This document shows, piece after piece, positions 1 through 11,692 of a stretch of DNA of 64,000 nt. Where the stretch lies: contig NC_044988.1 in NCBI RefSeq assembly GCF_008728515.1, positions 31,785,159 through 31,849,158 of the forward strand, in the 5' to 3' direction. A program made the position numbers and the translations under genes. Positions within the stretch are counted from its first letter, which is position 1. The number at the start of each line of letters is the position of its first letter. Origin of the DNA: Papio anubis. Taxonomy: Eukaryota > Chordata > Mammalia > Primates > Cercopithecidae. The notes under the pieces were generated by a model. That model was not told the origin of the DNA, ran no database searches, and saw nothing but the letters and a program-made list of their open reading frames with translations.

Positions 1-1168
1 AGTGTGTTTGTCCCATCCTTAGGGCCTTACCAGGGTGCTAAAAACCGTGTCCTGAGAAAGTGACTCCAAGTAAATGCACTCTTGCTTGTTCACTTTTGTG
101 TTCTAGCCCTTTGGTCAAGAACTCTCATAGTCCTGCCCCTGAGAACTCACCAGCTCTTGAAAGTAAATGCTGTAGGTAGTTGTTGCAGGTCCTTTAGGAA
201 AAATCTCTCTTTATCCTCATCAGGCCCGGTATTTCTCTGGGATTTGACCTCAGTTATTGGCCTGGCAGTTGGGAGAGGCATCTGGGGTAGCTCTGGGTGC
301 GGGAAGAGGGCACATGTTGTTTTTCAGAAAGAGACTTCTGTGTTGTCTTTCTGCAGGAGGGAAGTTAGTTCTTAATAAGGCCCTAAAGCAAAGATTCAAG
401 TGCTAATGGCTTAGTCTGGGAATGTCTGTATGGGAATGGGGAGTGAGGCAAGGAACAGAAGATAACCAACAAGGTTCATTGTCAAACAATTTACCATTGT
501 GGGTAACTGAACAGCCATCTTGTTGGGGCACTTTGGGAGCCAACGGAGTACATATACCTCAGAGATAGCCCACCCAAGGGGTTCAGAAGCTGGGACATTC
601 ATACATGAACTCCCATCAGTCATTAGTTGACGACTGCTTCTGAGGGTGGTTGTGGGGCTAGTATTTCCCTAATATTTCTGGTCTGCTATATGAGCATCAA
701 CGTGGCATCTGGTGGCATCAGAGAAACTTTCATAAAAAGATCCATCTGCTGGCAATGGAAGGTCGGACAATGTGCACTGAAGAGGCAAGGGTGGGGATTC
801 GGACAGTCTACTGGCAGGATCCACTACAGGATTATTAACAGTGGATTATTTCAGTTTCCTCAGCAGAAAGTCACTTAGACTCAGACTAATGTGCTGATAG
901 TAGGGAGTGAAAAGATAGAACAGATTTTATGAGCTTGTATAAAGGAATATTTGCAGGGATTGGTCTTAAAGATCCTTGTCTTATAAGGCAACCAGGGATT
1001 TTGGCCATTTAATGACTTTGGAGTTAGCCTAAAAAGAAATGTGATCCTGGTCCCACATACATTATTCTTAATACAGTAGGGAAAATAAGTATTCATAAGA
1101 TCAATCTTTTTTAAAAAAGGATCTGGGGAAAGGTGGAAAAAACACACTAATGGAATAGTAGTGTAACG
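1..1168. other. Unassigned non-genic sequence
   Basis: No gene or young repeat recognised. All open frames are under 100 codons and none resembles a known protein. The middle part (about 380-620) has the look of old endogenous-retrovirus-derived sequence, but I could not match a family. Confidence 0.5.
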
Positions 1169-1170
1169 TA

Positions 1171-1761
1171 CAGTCATGGGCCATATAATGCCGTTTTAAT
1201 CAACAGCCATCCACATAGACAACAGTGGTTCTACAAGATTATACTGGAGCTAAAAATTCCTATCACCTAGTGATGTCATTGCAGTCATAATGTCATAGCA
1301 CAATTACTTAAAAAAGTAATGTAGCCTAAGTGTACAGTGTTTATAAAGTCTACAGTAGTATACTGTAGTGTCCTAGGCCTTTCCATTCACTCATCACTCA
1401 CAAAGTGACTCACCCACAGCAATTTCCATTCTTCCACTCAATTCATGGTAAGTGCCCTAGGCAGGAGTACGATTTGTTATCTTTTGTATCATAGTTTTAC
1501 TGTACCTTTTCTGTTTACATATGTTTAAATACACATACACTGACCATTGTGATACAATCGCCTACAGTTATGTAGTACAGTAACATGCTGTACAGGTGTG
1601 TAGCCCAGGAGCAACAGGCCGTACCATATAGCTTAGGTGTATAGTAGCTGTGCCATGTAGGTTTATGTAATTGCACCCTGTGATATCCACACAATGATGA
1701 AACACATTTCTAACAACACATTTCTCAGAATGTAGCCTTGTCTTTAAGTGACACACAACTG
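1171..1761. mobile_element. Non-autonomous DNA transposon (Tc1/mariner-like, TA target site)
   Basis: The element begins CAGTCATGGGCCATATAATG and its other end, read on the opposite strand, begins CAGTTGTGTGTCACTTAAAG, giving imperfect terminal inverted repeats with a CAGT start. A TA dinucleotide lies directly outside each end (1169-1170 and 1762-1763), as expected for Tc1/mariner-class target duplication. No transposase frame is left. The exact family is not assigned; I first considered hAT, but the TA flanks argue against it. Confidence 0.75.
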
Positions 1762-1763
1762 TA

Positions 1764-2864
1764 CCTCAAACTCCAGACTTGCTCATTTTAGCCGTTCTGT
1801 CCTTTTCATAGAGATGAAACAAAAAATAAGAAATAATGGAAATCAAGAAACGTTATCTAGGAATAAATGAAAAAAAAATTTTAAGTACATTCTAACAGTT
1901 TGTTCAAATATTTCCAGCAGGAGTTTTTGAGAAAACCTCCCCCAAGTCTGATAATGAAAAAATAGCAGCATGGGTGAATAATATACTGAGGCATTAATAC
2001 AGTCTCATTCTCATAGCTGTAACAAAAAGAATGAGAGGTGTTTTCCCTTTTCCTCACCCCTTGGCTCCTCAGCAAGACAGAACAGAATTTAAAAGAAAAG
2101 AATATAAAAGAAAGATAAAGGAAAGCTGGGCTCCTTGAAGAATGGACCTGAGATGTCCAAGAGGGAAAGCATTCCAGGTGTCAGGGAGCAGTGCAGGTGG
2201 TGATGGGACTGCAGTGGAGGTGGAAGCGGGGGGCCGGGGGCAGGACTCCCATAATGTAGGGGAACACAAGATGGAGCAGAAGGGAATGCCTCAGAGGGTC
2301 CAAAGGGCTTGAGGAATGAGCATTTCTTTGACAATCACAATGAACTAAAGATTAAAGACTCTGTTCCTTGATTTTTTTTCTGACAGCTAAAGTCCCGTGG
2401 GACTCTTCATGACGCACGAGAGAGGGAGAAACTTCTAGAGACACCACTGAAAATATTCCACCACCTCTAGTGGGTGACAGCTTAGCCAAATCTTTTCAAT
2501 TTAGAAAAACAAAAGTCAATTCTTGCAGCAAATTCATACCTGCAACAGAAGGAATAACTAAGACATACCCTATACTTAAAAAAAACCCCACTTTTTTGCA
2601 ATTATGTACTGAGAAGCACCACACCTGGGAGGGTGATGAGTGATATTTTGCCAGGTTTGTGGCTGGAACCATCCTCTCCATGACTATTCTCAGACCTTGT
2701 CCATCAGTGTAGGTGCCTAGACATTCTCAGCAACCTAAGAAGATTTGATTTTCCCCACTCTTCTGAATTATTTTCTATCCTCTGGAAATTGACATGTGAA
2801 CAAGAATGGGTATATATGACCACGGAAAATGGAGATCTTTTAAAGGTACATATTTGAAAATAAT
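1764..2864. other. Unassigned non-genic sequence
   Basis: No gene seen. A G-rich patch at about 2226-2243 (runs of 6 and 5 G) sits in otherwise ordinary sequence. Short antisense frames of 60-80 codons look random. Confidence 0.5.
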
Positions 2865-3001
2865 GAGAAAGGATGTAGAGAAAGCAAAACAAAAAGGTCA
2901 AGAAGACAAAACAGAAGAGGAGGATGAGAAGAGTGGAATAGGGAAGTGGAGAAAAAGGTGAAGAGTAAAAAGGCAGAGGAAGAAGAGAGGGAAGAGAGGC
3001 T
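2865..3001. repeat. Polypurine tract
   Basis: About 135 bases on the plus strand are almost entirely A and G with few pyrimidines, directly before an Alu. It reads as low-complexity GA-rich DNA, which can form triplex structures. Confidence 0.8.
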
Positions 3002-3002
3002 A

Positions 3003-3294
3003 GGCCAGGTGCTGTGGCTCATGCCTGTAATCCCAGCACTTCAGGAAGCTGAGGTTGGAGAATCACCTGAGGCCAGGAGTTCAAGACCAGCCTGGGCAAC
3101 ATAGTGAGACCCCACCCATCTCTACAAAAATTTTTAAAAAATTATCTAGGTGTGGTGGTGCATGCCAGTAGTCACAGATACTTGGGAGGCTGAGGCAGGA
3201 GGATCACTTGAGCCCAGTTTGAGGCTACATTAAGCTATAATTGTGCTACTCCATTCCAGCCTGGGTGACAGAGCAAGTATCCCTGTTCTCAATA
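3003..3294 (+). mobile_element. AluJ-type SINE
   Basis: Full-length Alu starting GGCCAGGTGCTGTGGCTCA with the usual two arms. The many substitutions and 'cagcctgggcaacatagtgagacc' style left arm fit an old AluJ. The A-tail has decayed. Confidence 0.93.
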
Positions 3295-3539
3295 GAGTCA
3301 CTTTTTGATTCATCCTATGCTATTTTCAGGAAGGACGTTCAACATTAAGGTTTATAACTCAGCAATGATTCTTCAATGCTATAAGCAGCAGAGAAATCTG
3401 CCATAGCTCAGAACATACCTGAGAATCATCCAGTGACCCTCACAGGCCAGGAGAGTCCAGGTGGGACAGATCTCACAGCAGGCACAGTAAAATAAAGTCC
3501 ACCTAACAGGTAGATTGGGATCTCATCATGGCAGGAAAT

Positions 3540-4250
3540 ATGAGTCTTTTAACAAGCATTTGATTGCTCTATGACTGGCATTTTTTTTAGACACTATGGA
3601 TACTATAATAAGAAGCAAAGATGACAATCTCTATGCTTATGGAGATTATGTTCTAACAAGAGGAAGAAAACAACAGAAATTAATAAGTAAAGCACATAAA
3701 AAATTTAGATAGTGATAAGGACTATGGAGAAAAATAAAGGAAGGGCCACACAGTCTCTGGGACCTTGAAAGAAGAGAATGCAGAATGCACCATGTTAGTA
3801 ACTGGAGGAACAGTGTTTTAGGCAGAGGGAACAGCAAGTGCAGATGTCCTGAGGCAGAGCCATGCTTCGTTTGAAGAACTGCAAGAAGGTCAGTATTGTT
3901 GGTGAGGGTAAGAGGAGCAGGAGATGGGTTTAGGGAGTTATGTGCGAGCCTGATTACAGTGTTTTGGATATTGAGAAGACTTCTATTTTTTTTCTCTGAA
4001 GGAAAGGGATTGTGAGCAGAGGAGTGGGTATGATCTAACTTGTGGTTTTACAGGATCATTCTGGCTGCCATGTGTGGAATGAATGTAGCGGGGAAAATGT
4101 GGAAGAAGGTAGACCAGTTAGGAGACTCTTTCAATAATCTGAGAAAAGGGACTGGTAGCTTGGACCAAGAAGGAGGCAGTGGAAGTTGTAAAAAGCAGGA
4201 AAGAAGGTAGGGAAAAGTAGCATAGCCCGCATTCAGAGCCAGAATCAGAA
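3540..4250 (+). repeat. Ancient mammalian interspersed repeat
   Basis: Contains phrases recurring across mammalian genomes: 'gataaggactatggagaaaaataaa', 'ggcagagggaacagcaagtgc', 'gatcattctggctgcc' and 'agaccagttaggagactc'. These belong to a widespread old repeat whose name I do not assign. Related pieces appear at 37690-38045, 42705-42960 and 51470-51660. Confidence 0.6.
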
Positions 4251-4254
4251 TCAT

Positions 4255-5406
4255 AACTGCTGATTCAAGGGCAACGTGACCAAAATATGAAAGAAAACCC
4301 AGGGTCAGTGTGTCAGAAACCCTGTGTATCCACTAACATCAACATCACCTGAAGCCTGCAGATAGCACACCCCACTCACAACCCTGCAGCCCTAATATCT
4401 CTTTGTACACCTTGTATTTGAAATGATCTAGGCATTAAAAAAAAATGAAAATGCTATTTTGAGGGAAGAGGGACCTTTACCATTATTGAAGGCTTGATAA
4501 CTGGAATTCAAATATTGTCAATCACTGTCTCCTGCTAAACATTTTTAAAAAGGAGACAAAAATGTGATACCACAGAACACTGCGCATCATCATTCACTGA
4601 ATCTGTGAGATTTGTGAATTGACAAAACTAAACACATGCAGTGGACGGAAATGGGGAAGAGCTATGGGATGATACTTTTAAATGCCGCTGTGTTTCCCTA
4701 TGAATGTTTCCAATTGCAAGACAAACAGAAGTGTGCACCGGAGGAGGAGCATCAGCCACCAGATGGCACTATTTCCCTGAAATACCCAGTGGTACCCAAA
4801 ATCACCAGGATGGCATGCTCTCCAGGATTCTGGAATACTCTCCAGGCTACAAAGGAGAGTCTTCATTATTATTAACATCTCTTCTAAAGTCAGGCCCTAG
4901 AACCACAGAGGCAAAGCTTCTGTCTGTTCTGAGGCAATTCGGTTCCCCTGGCACGGGATGGCCTGAAGGATTCTGTTTTTCCCAACAAAGCTCTGGAAAG
5001 AGTTTAATGCAGGAGCTCTTAATCCCTACCGCAGTCTGGTGAGACTTCTGAACTCCTTCTCAGCATTGTGATTTTAAATGCAAAAATGGGATGCATAGGA
5101 TTGCAATGGAAGCCAGTTATATTGAAATGCAGCTACTGGAATATTTAAGCAAATGCAAGACATAGTAATATATGTGCTTCTTTATTAATGCAGTAAATAA
5201 TAAAAGCCAGAGGCAGGCCTCCTATCCATTGTAATTTTAAAATAACAATAAGCAAAAACAGTATTTCAAAGTATCTGCAACAACGATAATGTCATGTTGT
5301 GGCTTACAATCATATTTTATAAACTATAATTTTACTTAAAAGTTAGTAAAAAATAAAGGTGTATTTTCTTTTCCCTTCTCTCTCTCTCTTTTTCCCTTCC
5401 TCCCTT
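4255..5406. other. Non-repetitive stretch containing a CTCF-like site
   Basis: No recognised repeat or gene. A 79-codon plus-strand frame (4636-4875) and an overlapping 112-codon frame (4704-5042) match nothing I know. A strong CTCF-type motif lies at 4756-4769. The last ~40 bases are C/T-rich before the AluY. Confidence 0.5.
4756..4769 (+). promoter_or_regulatory. CTCF-type binding motif
   Basis: CCACCAGATGGCAC matches the vertebrate CTCF core CCASYAGRKGGCRS at all 14 positions, and the following TA also fits. It lies in apparently unique sequence, not in a recognised SINE. Binding is inferred from sequence only. A same-strand match lies 2.46 kb downstream. Confidence 0.65.
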
Positions 5407-5419
5407 CTTTTGTTCCTTT

Positions 5420-5723
5420 TTTTTTTTTTTTTTTTTTTTTTGGAGACGGAGTCTCGCTCTGTCGCCCAGGCTGGAGTACAGTGGCCGGATCTCAGCTCAC
5501 TGCAAGCTCCGCCTCCCGGGTTCACGCCATTCTCCCGCCTCAGCCTCCCGAGTAGCTGGGACCACAGGCGCCCGCCACTCGCCCGGCTAATTTTTTGTAT
5601 TTTTTAGTAGAGACGGGGTTTCACCGTGTTAGCCAGCATGGTCTCGATCTCCTGACCTCGTGATCCGCCCATCTCGGCCTCCCAAAGTGCTGGGATTACA
5701 GGCTTGAGCCACCGCGCCCGGCC
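5420..5723 (-). mobile_element. Young AluY SINE, Old World monkey type
   Basis: Minus-strand Alu with low divergence and most CpGs intact. A perfect 13-bp target-site duplication CTTTTGTTCCTTT lies at 5407-5419 and 5724-5736. The left-arm variant 'ggcttgagccaccgcg' and the 'ccggatctcagctcactgc' stretch are typical of cercopithecid AluY lineages. Confidence 0.96.
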
Positions 5724-5752
5724 CTTTTGTTCCTTTAAAAATTATTTTTACT

Positions 5753-6075
5753 GGCCAGGCACAGTGACTCACGCCTATAGTCCCAGCACTTTGGGAGGCC
5801 GAGGTGGGCGGATCACCTGAGGTCAGGAGTTTGAAACCAGCCTGGCCAACATGGTGAAACCCCGTCTCTACTAAAAATACAAAAAATTAGCCAGGTGCAG
5901 TGGTGGGTGCCTGAAATCTCAGCTACTTGGGAGGCTGAGGCAGGAGAATGGTGTGAACCTGGGAGGCGGAGCTTGCAGTGAGCCGAGATCGTGCCACTGC
6001 ACTCCAGCCTAGGCAACAGAGTGAGACTCCATCTCAAAAACAAAACAAAACAAAACAAAAAAACAAAAAAAAACC
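5753..6075 (+). mobile_element. AluS-type SINE
   Basis: Full-length plus-strand Alu beginning GGCCAGGCACAGTGACTCA, with both arms and a long CAAAA-rich tail that runs on toward 6110. It lies head-to-head with the minus-strand AluY just upstream (about 30 bp between them), giving an inverted Alu pair. Confidence 0.95.
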
Positions 6076-6354
6076 TGCCAAAAAACAAAAACCAAACAAA
6101 AAATAATATATATTTATATATATATTTAAAAACTGTGTCCATGAACCTCTTAATTTCTGTCCATGAATCTCCTTAGTATTGGAAGACCCAATGTTAATAA
6201 CCTTTGGTTCAATGCCTTTTTAATGACTATATCACACATTTTTGCCAACTGAAGAAAGTAAAGTCTCCTTCAAGCTGGCCACACTCAAAGAAGCAATGAG
6301 TTAATTAAAGAGATCTTTTTTTTTTTAAGTTACTTTTTTTTTAAATAAAAAATG

Positions 6355-6656
6355 TCAGGTGCAGTGGCCCACACCTGTAATTCCAGTACTTTGGGAGGCT
6401 AAGGTGGGAGGATCACTTGAGGCCAGGAGCTTGAGAGCAGCCTGGGCAATATAGGGAGACCCTGTTTCTACAAAATATTAAAAAATTAGCCTGGTGTGGT
6501 GGCTCATGCCTGTAGTTCCAGCTACTTGAGGGGCTGAGGCACAAGGGATGCTTAAGTCCAGGAGATTGAGGTTACAGTAAGCCATGATCACACCACTGCA
6601 CTCCATCTAGCCTGGGCAACAGAGTGAAACCCTGTATCTAAAACAAAATAAAAAAC
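6355..6656 (+). mobile_element. AluJ-type SINE
   Basis: Plus-strand Alu missing the first few bases. It is heavily substituted, with a 'ctccatctagcctgggcaac' right arm, and its tail of A-rich repeats is decayed. Confidence 0.93.
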
Positions 6657-8180
6657 AACCTCCACCCTCCAAAACCATCTGTATTTTATACTGTCTCGCC
6701 ACAAAATGTTTGATGTGGGTCATGAGCAAATTTCTATTGCTATCAAATGGAATACATATATTTATATATATATGTAGCTAAATATGTATATATATAGCTA
6801 AATGCTCTAGAGGCTGGGATAAACTATGAATATAAGTATATGAGGAAGAGAAGAATACGTGTTAACTAACTTTCAATAGTACAAGTGGAAGTAATTTTGT
6901 TATTAATTTCTTCGTAAATTGTCTTACTTTCCTATCATGAACAACACGGGTAAGAATATTAATCATTTTACCTTTGTGTCTCACGGCCCAGGCAAATCAA
7001 AGTTGTAGTTTACTGAGATAATATGCAAATGAGATCATGGAACTGCTGCTAGTGGGACTTTTTTAACCTCATGGGTAACAAGAGACTGCAAGCAAAAACT
7101 TCACATCCTTTACAGTTTCTAAGATGGGAAGAAAATAAACTCTACAAACTGCAGGCTGGGGAACTCAGTCTTCGTTCCCGAGTGTACGAACCTGGAGAAA
7201 CTGTTAAGAGACGCTGATCCCAGTAGGTGGCGCCAGCAAGCAGTCACCGAGGACAAATCCCAGCACAGTCACTCCACTCTTTTTTTTCTGGAGCTTACTA
7301 GACTGGAGAGTCGTATTAAGAGGATGTGTGAGTCCTCTGAAAGGTGTCTGAGGATCTTGCTAACTTTCTCACAAGTGAAGAGATGTATGCTAAGCACAAA
7401 TTAGGTGAATTCAGAGCATTTAAAAATAAATAATCAGCCATTCTCGTATCTAACAAGTTTGAAAGATCTGACATCCTCTCCTTTTTTTCTGTGGGAAACC
7501 AGTCCTCTAGACTCACACTGGCATATGAACTTGTTTTCATCAAATGAGTTAATAGGAATGGGAGAGTTGATTTAGGAAATTTTAGGCTACATTGAGGGAA
7601 GAAGTTGAATGTCTTGAATAAAAGAGATGATGCGTTTACTCTTGTTTAGGTGAGGCAAACCAACCTGGAAAGTTGTACTCTGTTTGGAAAATCACATTTT
7701 AAAGTTAGATACAGACAAATTGGAACACCTCAAGCAGAGAGGTAAGGATGCTGACGATTTGGGATATGTATAGGAAATAGTACAGAGGATTTGAGATGTT
7801 TCAACATGAGAAGGAGCAGGGGTCATGACAGGGAGGGGGATAAAATGTGTTGCTCATAGGTTGAGGCTGACACATAGAAGACTGTACAGTCTAGACAGTA
7901 AGTGCAGTCACTAGTCTAAAACCACAAATGAAGGGGAAATAATTAGGTTCAACAGCAGAAGAGCATTTAGTCACAAATGTTCTAAGAGGAAAATATGTCA
8001 GCATCTCTAGTAGTGAGTTCTAATTCACCAGAAGTATGCAAGCATAGGCAAGCTCCACTTACACATTTTATGGATTTGGGGAAGAAGATTCAAGTATTGG
8101 ATGAGTGGTAGGTAAGGTGAAAGTTTCTCATACACCAACTAGTCTAGGGATTGATGGTAGTTTATTTAAAAACTTTTACT
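6657..8180. other. Unassigned sequence with a CTCF-like site
   Basis: Contains an AT-rich TATATA patch (6755-6800) and a unique-looking segment at 7000-7290 with several CpGs and the motif at 7220-7233. No gene recognised; the longest frame (7316-7543, minus, 75 codons) looks random. Confidence 0.5.
7220..7233 (+). promoter_or_regulatory. CTCF-type binding motif
   Basis: CCAGTAGGTGGCGC matches CCASYAGRKGGCRS at all 14 positions, in the same orientation as the match at 4756-4769. It sits in a small CpG-containing, repeat-free segment (about 7150-7280). Occupancy cannot be seen from sequence. Confidence 0.65.
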
Positions 8181-8482
8181 GGCTGGGCATGGTGGCTCAC
8201 GCCTGTAATCCCAGCAATTTGGGAGGTCAAGGTGGGTGGATCACCTGAGGTCAGTAGTTCAAGACCAGCCTGACCAACATGGTGAAACCCCGTCTCTACT
8301 AAAAATACAAAATATTAGCTGGGCGTGGTGGCAGGTGCTTGCAATCCCAGGTACTCCGGAGGCTGAGGCAGGAGAATCACTTGAACCCGGGAGGTGGAGG
8401 TTGCAGTGAGCCAAGATTGCACCACTGTACTCCAGCCTGGGTGACAACAGCAAAACTCCATCTCAAAAAAAAAAAAAAAAAA
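8181..8482 (+). mobile_element. AluS-type SINE
   Basis: Full-length plus-strand Alu from GGCTGGGCATGGTGGCTCA to an A-tail of about 18 bases. Confidence 0.95.
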
Positions 8483-9039
8483 CCACCAAAGTTTTTTTTA
8501 CTAAGTCCCTGGGAAGAAATAGGCAGCATGGTTCGTAAATCTAAATTTATTCAATGTAAAGGGCTATCATTTATTCTAAAATTATTTACTTCTTACTTTG
8601 CGAGGGTGACAAGGCTTTTCTTTGTATGAAACAATTGTCAGTGATAGATTGTCGTATGTTTATAAATATACCTTATCTGTTGGAATAAAGTTTGGAAATC
8701 CTCTATTGAACTCCCTAATTTTTATTGAAATATAATAGTAAACATTGAAATGTAAAAAACTTAAAGGTCACTTATTTTAGTGATCTTTAGGCTCCTTTCA
8801 GTCCTGAGGTGCTGTGATTCTAGACACTAATTACTCAGCATCCTTAAGGAGCGAGAGTCTCTTCCATTTGATTTGTCTTCCCAGTCAGCCTGGAGTGAGG
8901 CTGGCACATGTTAGGCCCTGCCTTCCTTGCTCACTCCTTCTATGCTCACCACTGTCTGGCTTCTCTTCACACTTTTACCACATAAGTGTGTACCCCTAAA
9001 TACTATCATTTATGCTTTGCATGTATTTGGCGTTTATAA
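8483..9039. other. Unassigned AT-rich sequence
   Basis: Nothing gene-like. Around 8775-8825 a short stretch resembles an MIR-type SINE end, too decayed to call. Confidence 0.45.
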
Positions 9040-9260
9040 AAACAAAATCATAGAAAACGTGTTCTTTTGTTTCTGTTCTCTTCTGCCCAACACTTGAAAA
9101 AAGAAGATCGATCTGGATTGTTGTGGATAGCTTTTATTATGTGGCTGAATATAGCCAGAATATAGCACATTTATAATTTTACTTTGATGGACACCTTTTT
9201 CACTTTTGGCTATTTTGAATAATGCTTCTCCAACATTCTTATTCATATCTCCTCATGCAG
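9040..9260 (-). mobile_element. Old L1 fragment
   Basis: Phrases such as 'ttggctattttgaataatgc' and 'tttgatggacacc' are the reverse strand of the 3' part of LINE-1 ORF2 in mammalian-wide L1M families. Strongly diverged. Confidence 0.6.
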
Positions 9261-9508
9261 ATTAGAGAACTGATGCAAGTAGAATATTTTATATTAAATA
9301 TAACCTTTGTAAAAATCAAGTATCCTTTCCATGCACAACCACTGACCCAATCCTTATGACCCAAAAGGGACCCATGACTGAAATTCTTTCAGCCTCTTCA
9401 CGAAACCAGGGAACACATATCCAAAAGTATCAAGTATATTGTTTGAAATATGAAGCGGTCAATTTGCTGATTTTCCCCCTACTTCAGATATGTCTGCCTG
9501 AATTGGAT

Positions 9509-9536
9509 CTCTCTCTCTCTCTCTCTCTGTCTCTGT
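9509..9536. repeat. (CT)n microsatellite
   Basis: About eleven CT units followed by GTCTCTGT variants. Confidence 0.9.
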
Positions 9537-9559
9537 CTTTTGTTTTTAGGGTTCAGTTG

Positions 9560-9730
9560 TTTTTTCTTTTGATTCTTATTTGGAAAATGACTAACATATA
9601 CAAAAAAGATCAAAAATATACAGCTTACTGAATTAGTGTAAGGTGATCATCTGAGTAACTACTGCTCATGTCAAGAAATAAACAACATTTGCACACCCTA
9701 AAAGTCCCCACAGGAGTCTCCTGGCTGTTC
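9560..9730 (-). mobile_element. Old L1 3'-end fragment
   Basis: The stretch with 'atcaaaaatatacagctt...gaattagtgta...caagaaataaacaacatttgcacacc' resembles the 3' end of mammalian-wide L1 on the minus strand. The same module occurs at 40027-40220. Confidence 0.5.
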
Positions 9731-10464
9731 TTTGCCCTTTACTTTTGTATTGAATCTTCAACAATTAAACACAGATTTATCTGGCTTCATTCTTTTCTTC
9801 CTTCCTCTTCCCCCTAACTGCTTGCTACTAGGAAGTCTTTTTATCTAAATTTATTTTATAACAGCATACTTGCTTACATAATTCCTGTTACTTTCTTTCA
9901 GGCTCAAAAAATCTGGTATTAAAAAAAGTTATTCTCTCAAATTTTTTCAGCAAAATATTTTTTTTCTACATATTTAATAGGGTAGAAAAGAGAATGGAGA
10001 ATAAATGAACTTAAGGGATCATTCAAAGTAAGTCTGCATGTCATGTGAATGTAAACAAGATGACTCAACCAGCAGAGCACCAGAGTGCCACCATGCCTTC
10101 AGTTTTATCACAGCTATGCCAGTCTCGTTATTGGTACTGGTCACGTCCTCCTTCTCTCCTCCCAAACTTTCCTCCCCTGTTTCGTAATATTTGGCCTCTT
10201 TTCTGTATATGCCAAGTATACTCATTCCTTTTCTTCTAAGTTTTCTACCAAGTCCCCATTTCAGATATTACACTAAAATCTGTATCAATGATAAGACCCA
10301 CAACTCTCCGAATGATATTTGCATTTAAATAAGTATCAAAAACATCCAATAGAATTTTATAAGCTCTAAATAGTATTTATATGCAGGCTTTATTTAAAAA
10401 TATTGACATAACTTACCATTAAGAAAAATGGGGTACGTTTTGCAGAAGAGAGACCTATCCTGTG
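9731..10464. other. Unassigned sequence
   Basis: No gene. The part 10222-10353 is related (about 70% by eye) to 13062-13190. Confidence 0.5.
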
Positions 10465-10651
10465 AGTCAACCTTTAGGAATGCTACACTGAAATACACAA
10501 GCTGAGCATCCCCAAGGAAATCTTGATAGGCACAAAGAATATGGAGATTGAGCATTTTATTCTCTCAAACAGTGTCTCAAAGACAAGACAGAAATCTCTT
10601 AAACATAAGAAACCACACCAGGCCAAGTAGTAAAGAAACTTTAAATATAAA
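10465..10651 (+). repeat. Local duplication, copy 1
   Basis: A 187-bp segment that recurs in the same orientation at 11693-11880 with about eight differences. No known transposon signature is visible in it. The two copies are separated by a solo LTR, an L1 fragment and about 200 bp of other sequence. Confidence 0.9.
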
Positions 10652-10706
10652 TCATATTAATAAACTTGATATTGTCAACACTTTTAACAACAGGGAGGCA
10701 GGAGTG

Positions 10707-11134
10707 TGATACGGCTTGGATCTGTGTCCCTGACCAAATCTCATGTCAAATTGTAATCTCTAATGTTGCTGGATGGTTGGGGGAGGCTGGTGGGAGGTGG
10801 TTGGATCATGGGGGTGGATTTCTCATGAATGGTTTAGCACCATCCCCTTGGTGCTGTTCTTGTTATAATGAGTGTGTTCTTCCAAGACTAGGTCGTTTAA
10901 AAGTGTGTGGTACCTTCCCCTTTACTTTTTGTTGCTCCTGCTCCTGCCACGTAAGACACCTGCTTCCCCTTTGACTTCTGCCATGATTGGAAGCTTCCTG
11001 AGGCCTCCCCAAAAGGAGAAGCCGCTATGATTCCTCTACAGCCTGTAGAAATGTGAGCCAATTAAACCTCTTTTCTTTATAAATTACCCAGTCTCAGGTA
11101 TTTCTTTATAGCAATGCAAGAATGAATGAATACA
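10707..11134 (+). mobile_element. Solo MST-type LTR (MaLR)
   Basis: The LTR starts TGATACGG and ends ATACA, with a perfect 5-bp target duplication GAGTG on each side (10702-10706 and 11135-11139), as expected for an endogenous retrovirus LTR. Internal phrases 'tcatgaatggtttagcaccatcc' and 'ccaattaaacctcttttctttataaattacccagtctcagg' match the MSTA/MSTB group. The latter holds an AATTAAA polyadenylation-like site. No internal proviral sequence remains, so it is a solo LTR from recombination. Confidence 0.92.
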
Positions 11135-11194
11135 GAGTGGGAAGGATCTACAAAGGGAAGATTTGATTAATGATATATTGATGATATCAACAGC

Positions 11195-11604
11195 AACATG
11201 TATAAAGAAAATGTGGTAAATACACACCACATGGAATATTATGCAGCCATAAAAAAGAATGAGATCACGTCCTTTGCAGGATCATGGATGGCACTGGAGG
11301 CCATTATCCTTGGCAAACTAACACAGGAACAGAAAACTAAATACTGCATTCTCACTTGTAAGTGAGAGCAAAATGATGAGAACACATGGACACATAGAGG
11401 TGAACAACACACACTGGGGCCTCTTGGAAGGTGGAGGATGGGAGGAGGAAGAGGATCAGGAAAAGTAACTAATGGGTACTAGGCTTAATACCTGGGTGAA
11501 GAAATGATCTGTACAACAAACCCTCATGACACAGTTTACCTATGTAACAAACCTGCACTTCTACCCCTCAACTTAAAAGTTAAAAGAAAAGTTACATTAA
11601 AAAA
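11195..11604 (+). mobile_element. L1 3'-end fragment (primate L1)
   Basis: Starts in the extreme end of ORF2 ('ggaatattatgcagccataaaaaagaatg') and continues through a 3' untranslated region ending in an A-rich tail. ACATGTA occurs at both borders (about 11190 and 11611), a possible short target duplication. Confidence 0.9.
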
Positions 11605-11692
11605 GAGCGACATGTAAAGCTAGTAATCATAAATCCCAGAGCTGCTGCTTTTTGATTAGAAGTCCCTTCTAAATTCGACAAATCTATGTAAT

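Noticed and set aside
696..720. Third CTCF-like motif (minus strand of 'ggcatctggtggcatca')
   Set aside because: It breaks an invariant position (GGC reads GCC), so it falls below the standard of the two perfect matches.
1171..1761. hAT-family assignment for the DNA transposon
   Set aside because: No 8-bp target duplication was seen, while TA flanks are present at both ends, which fits Tc1/mariner better.
5343..6176. Several Alu-overlapping frames (for example 5359-5607, 5813-6142)
   Set aside because: These are the usual spurious frames from antisense Alu with K- or F-rich ends from tails.
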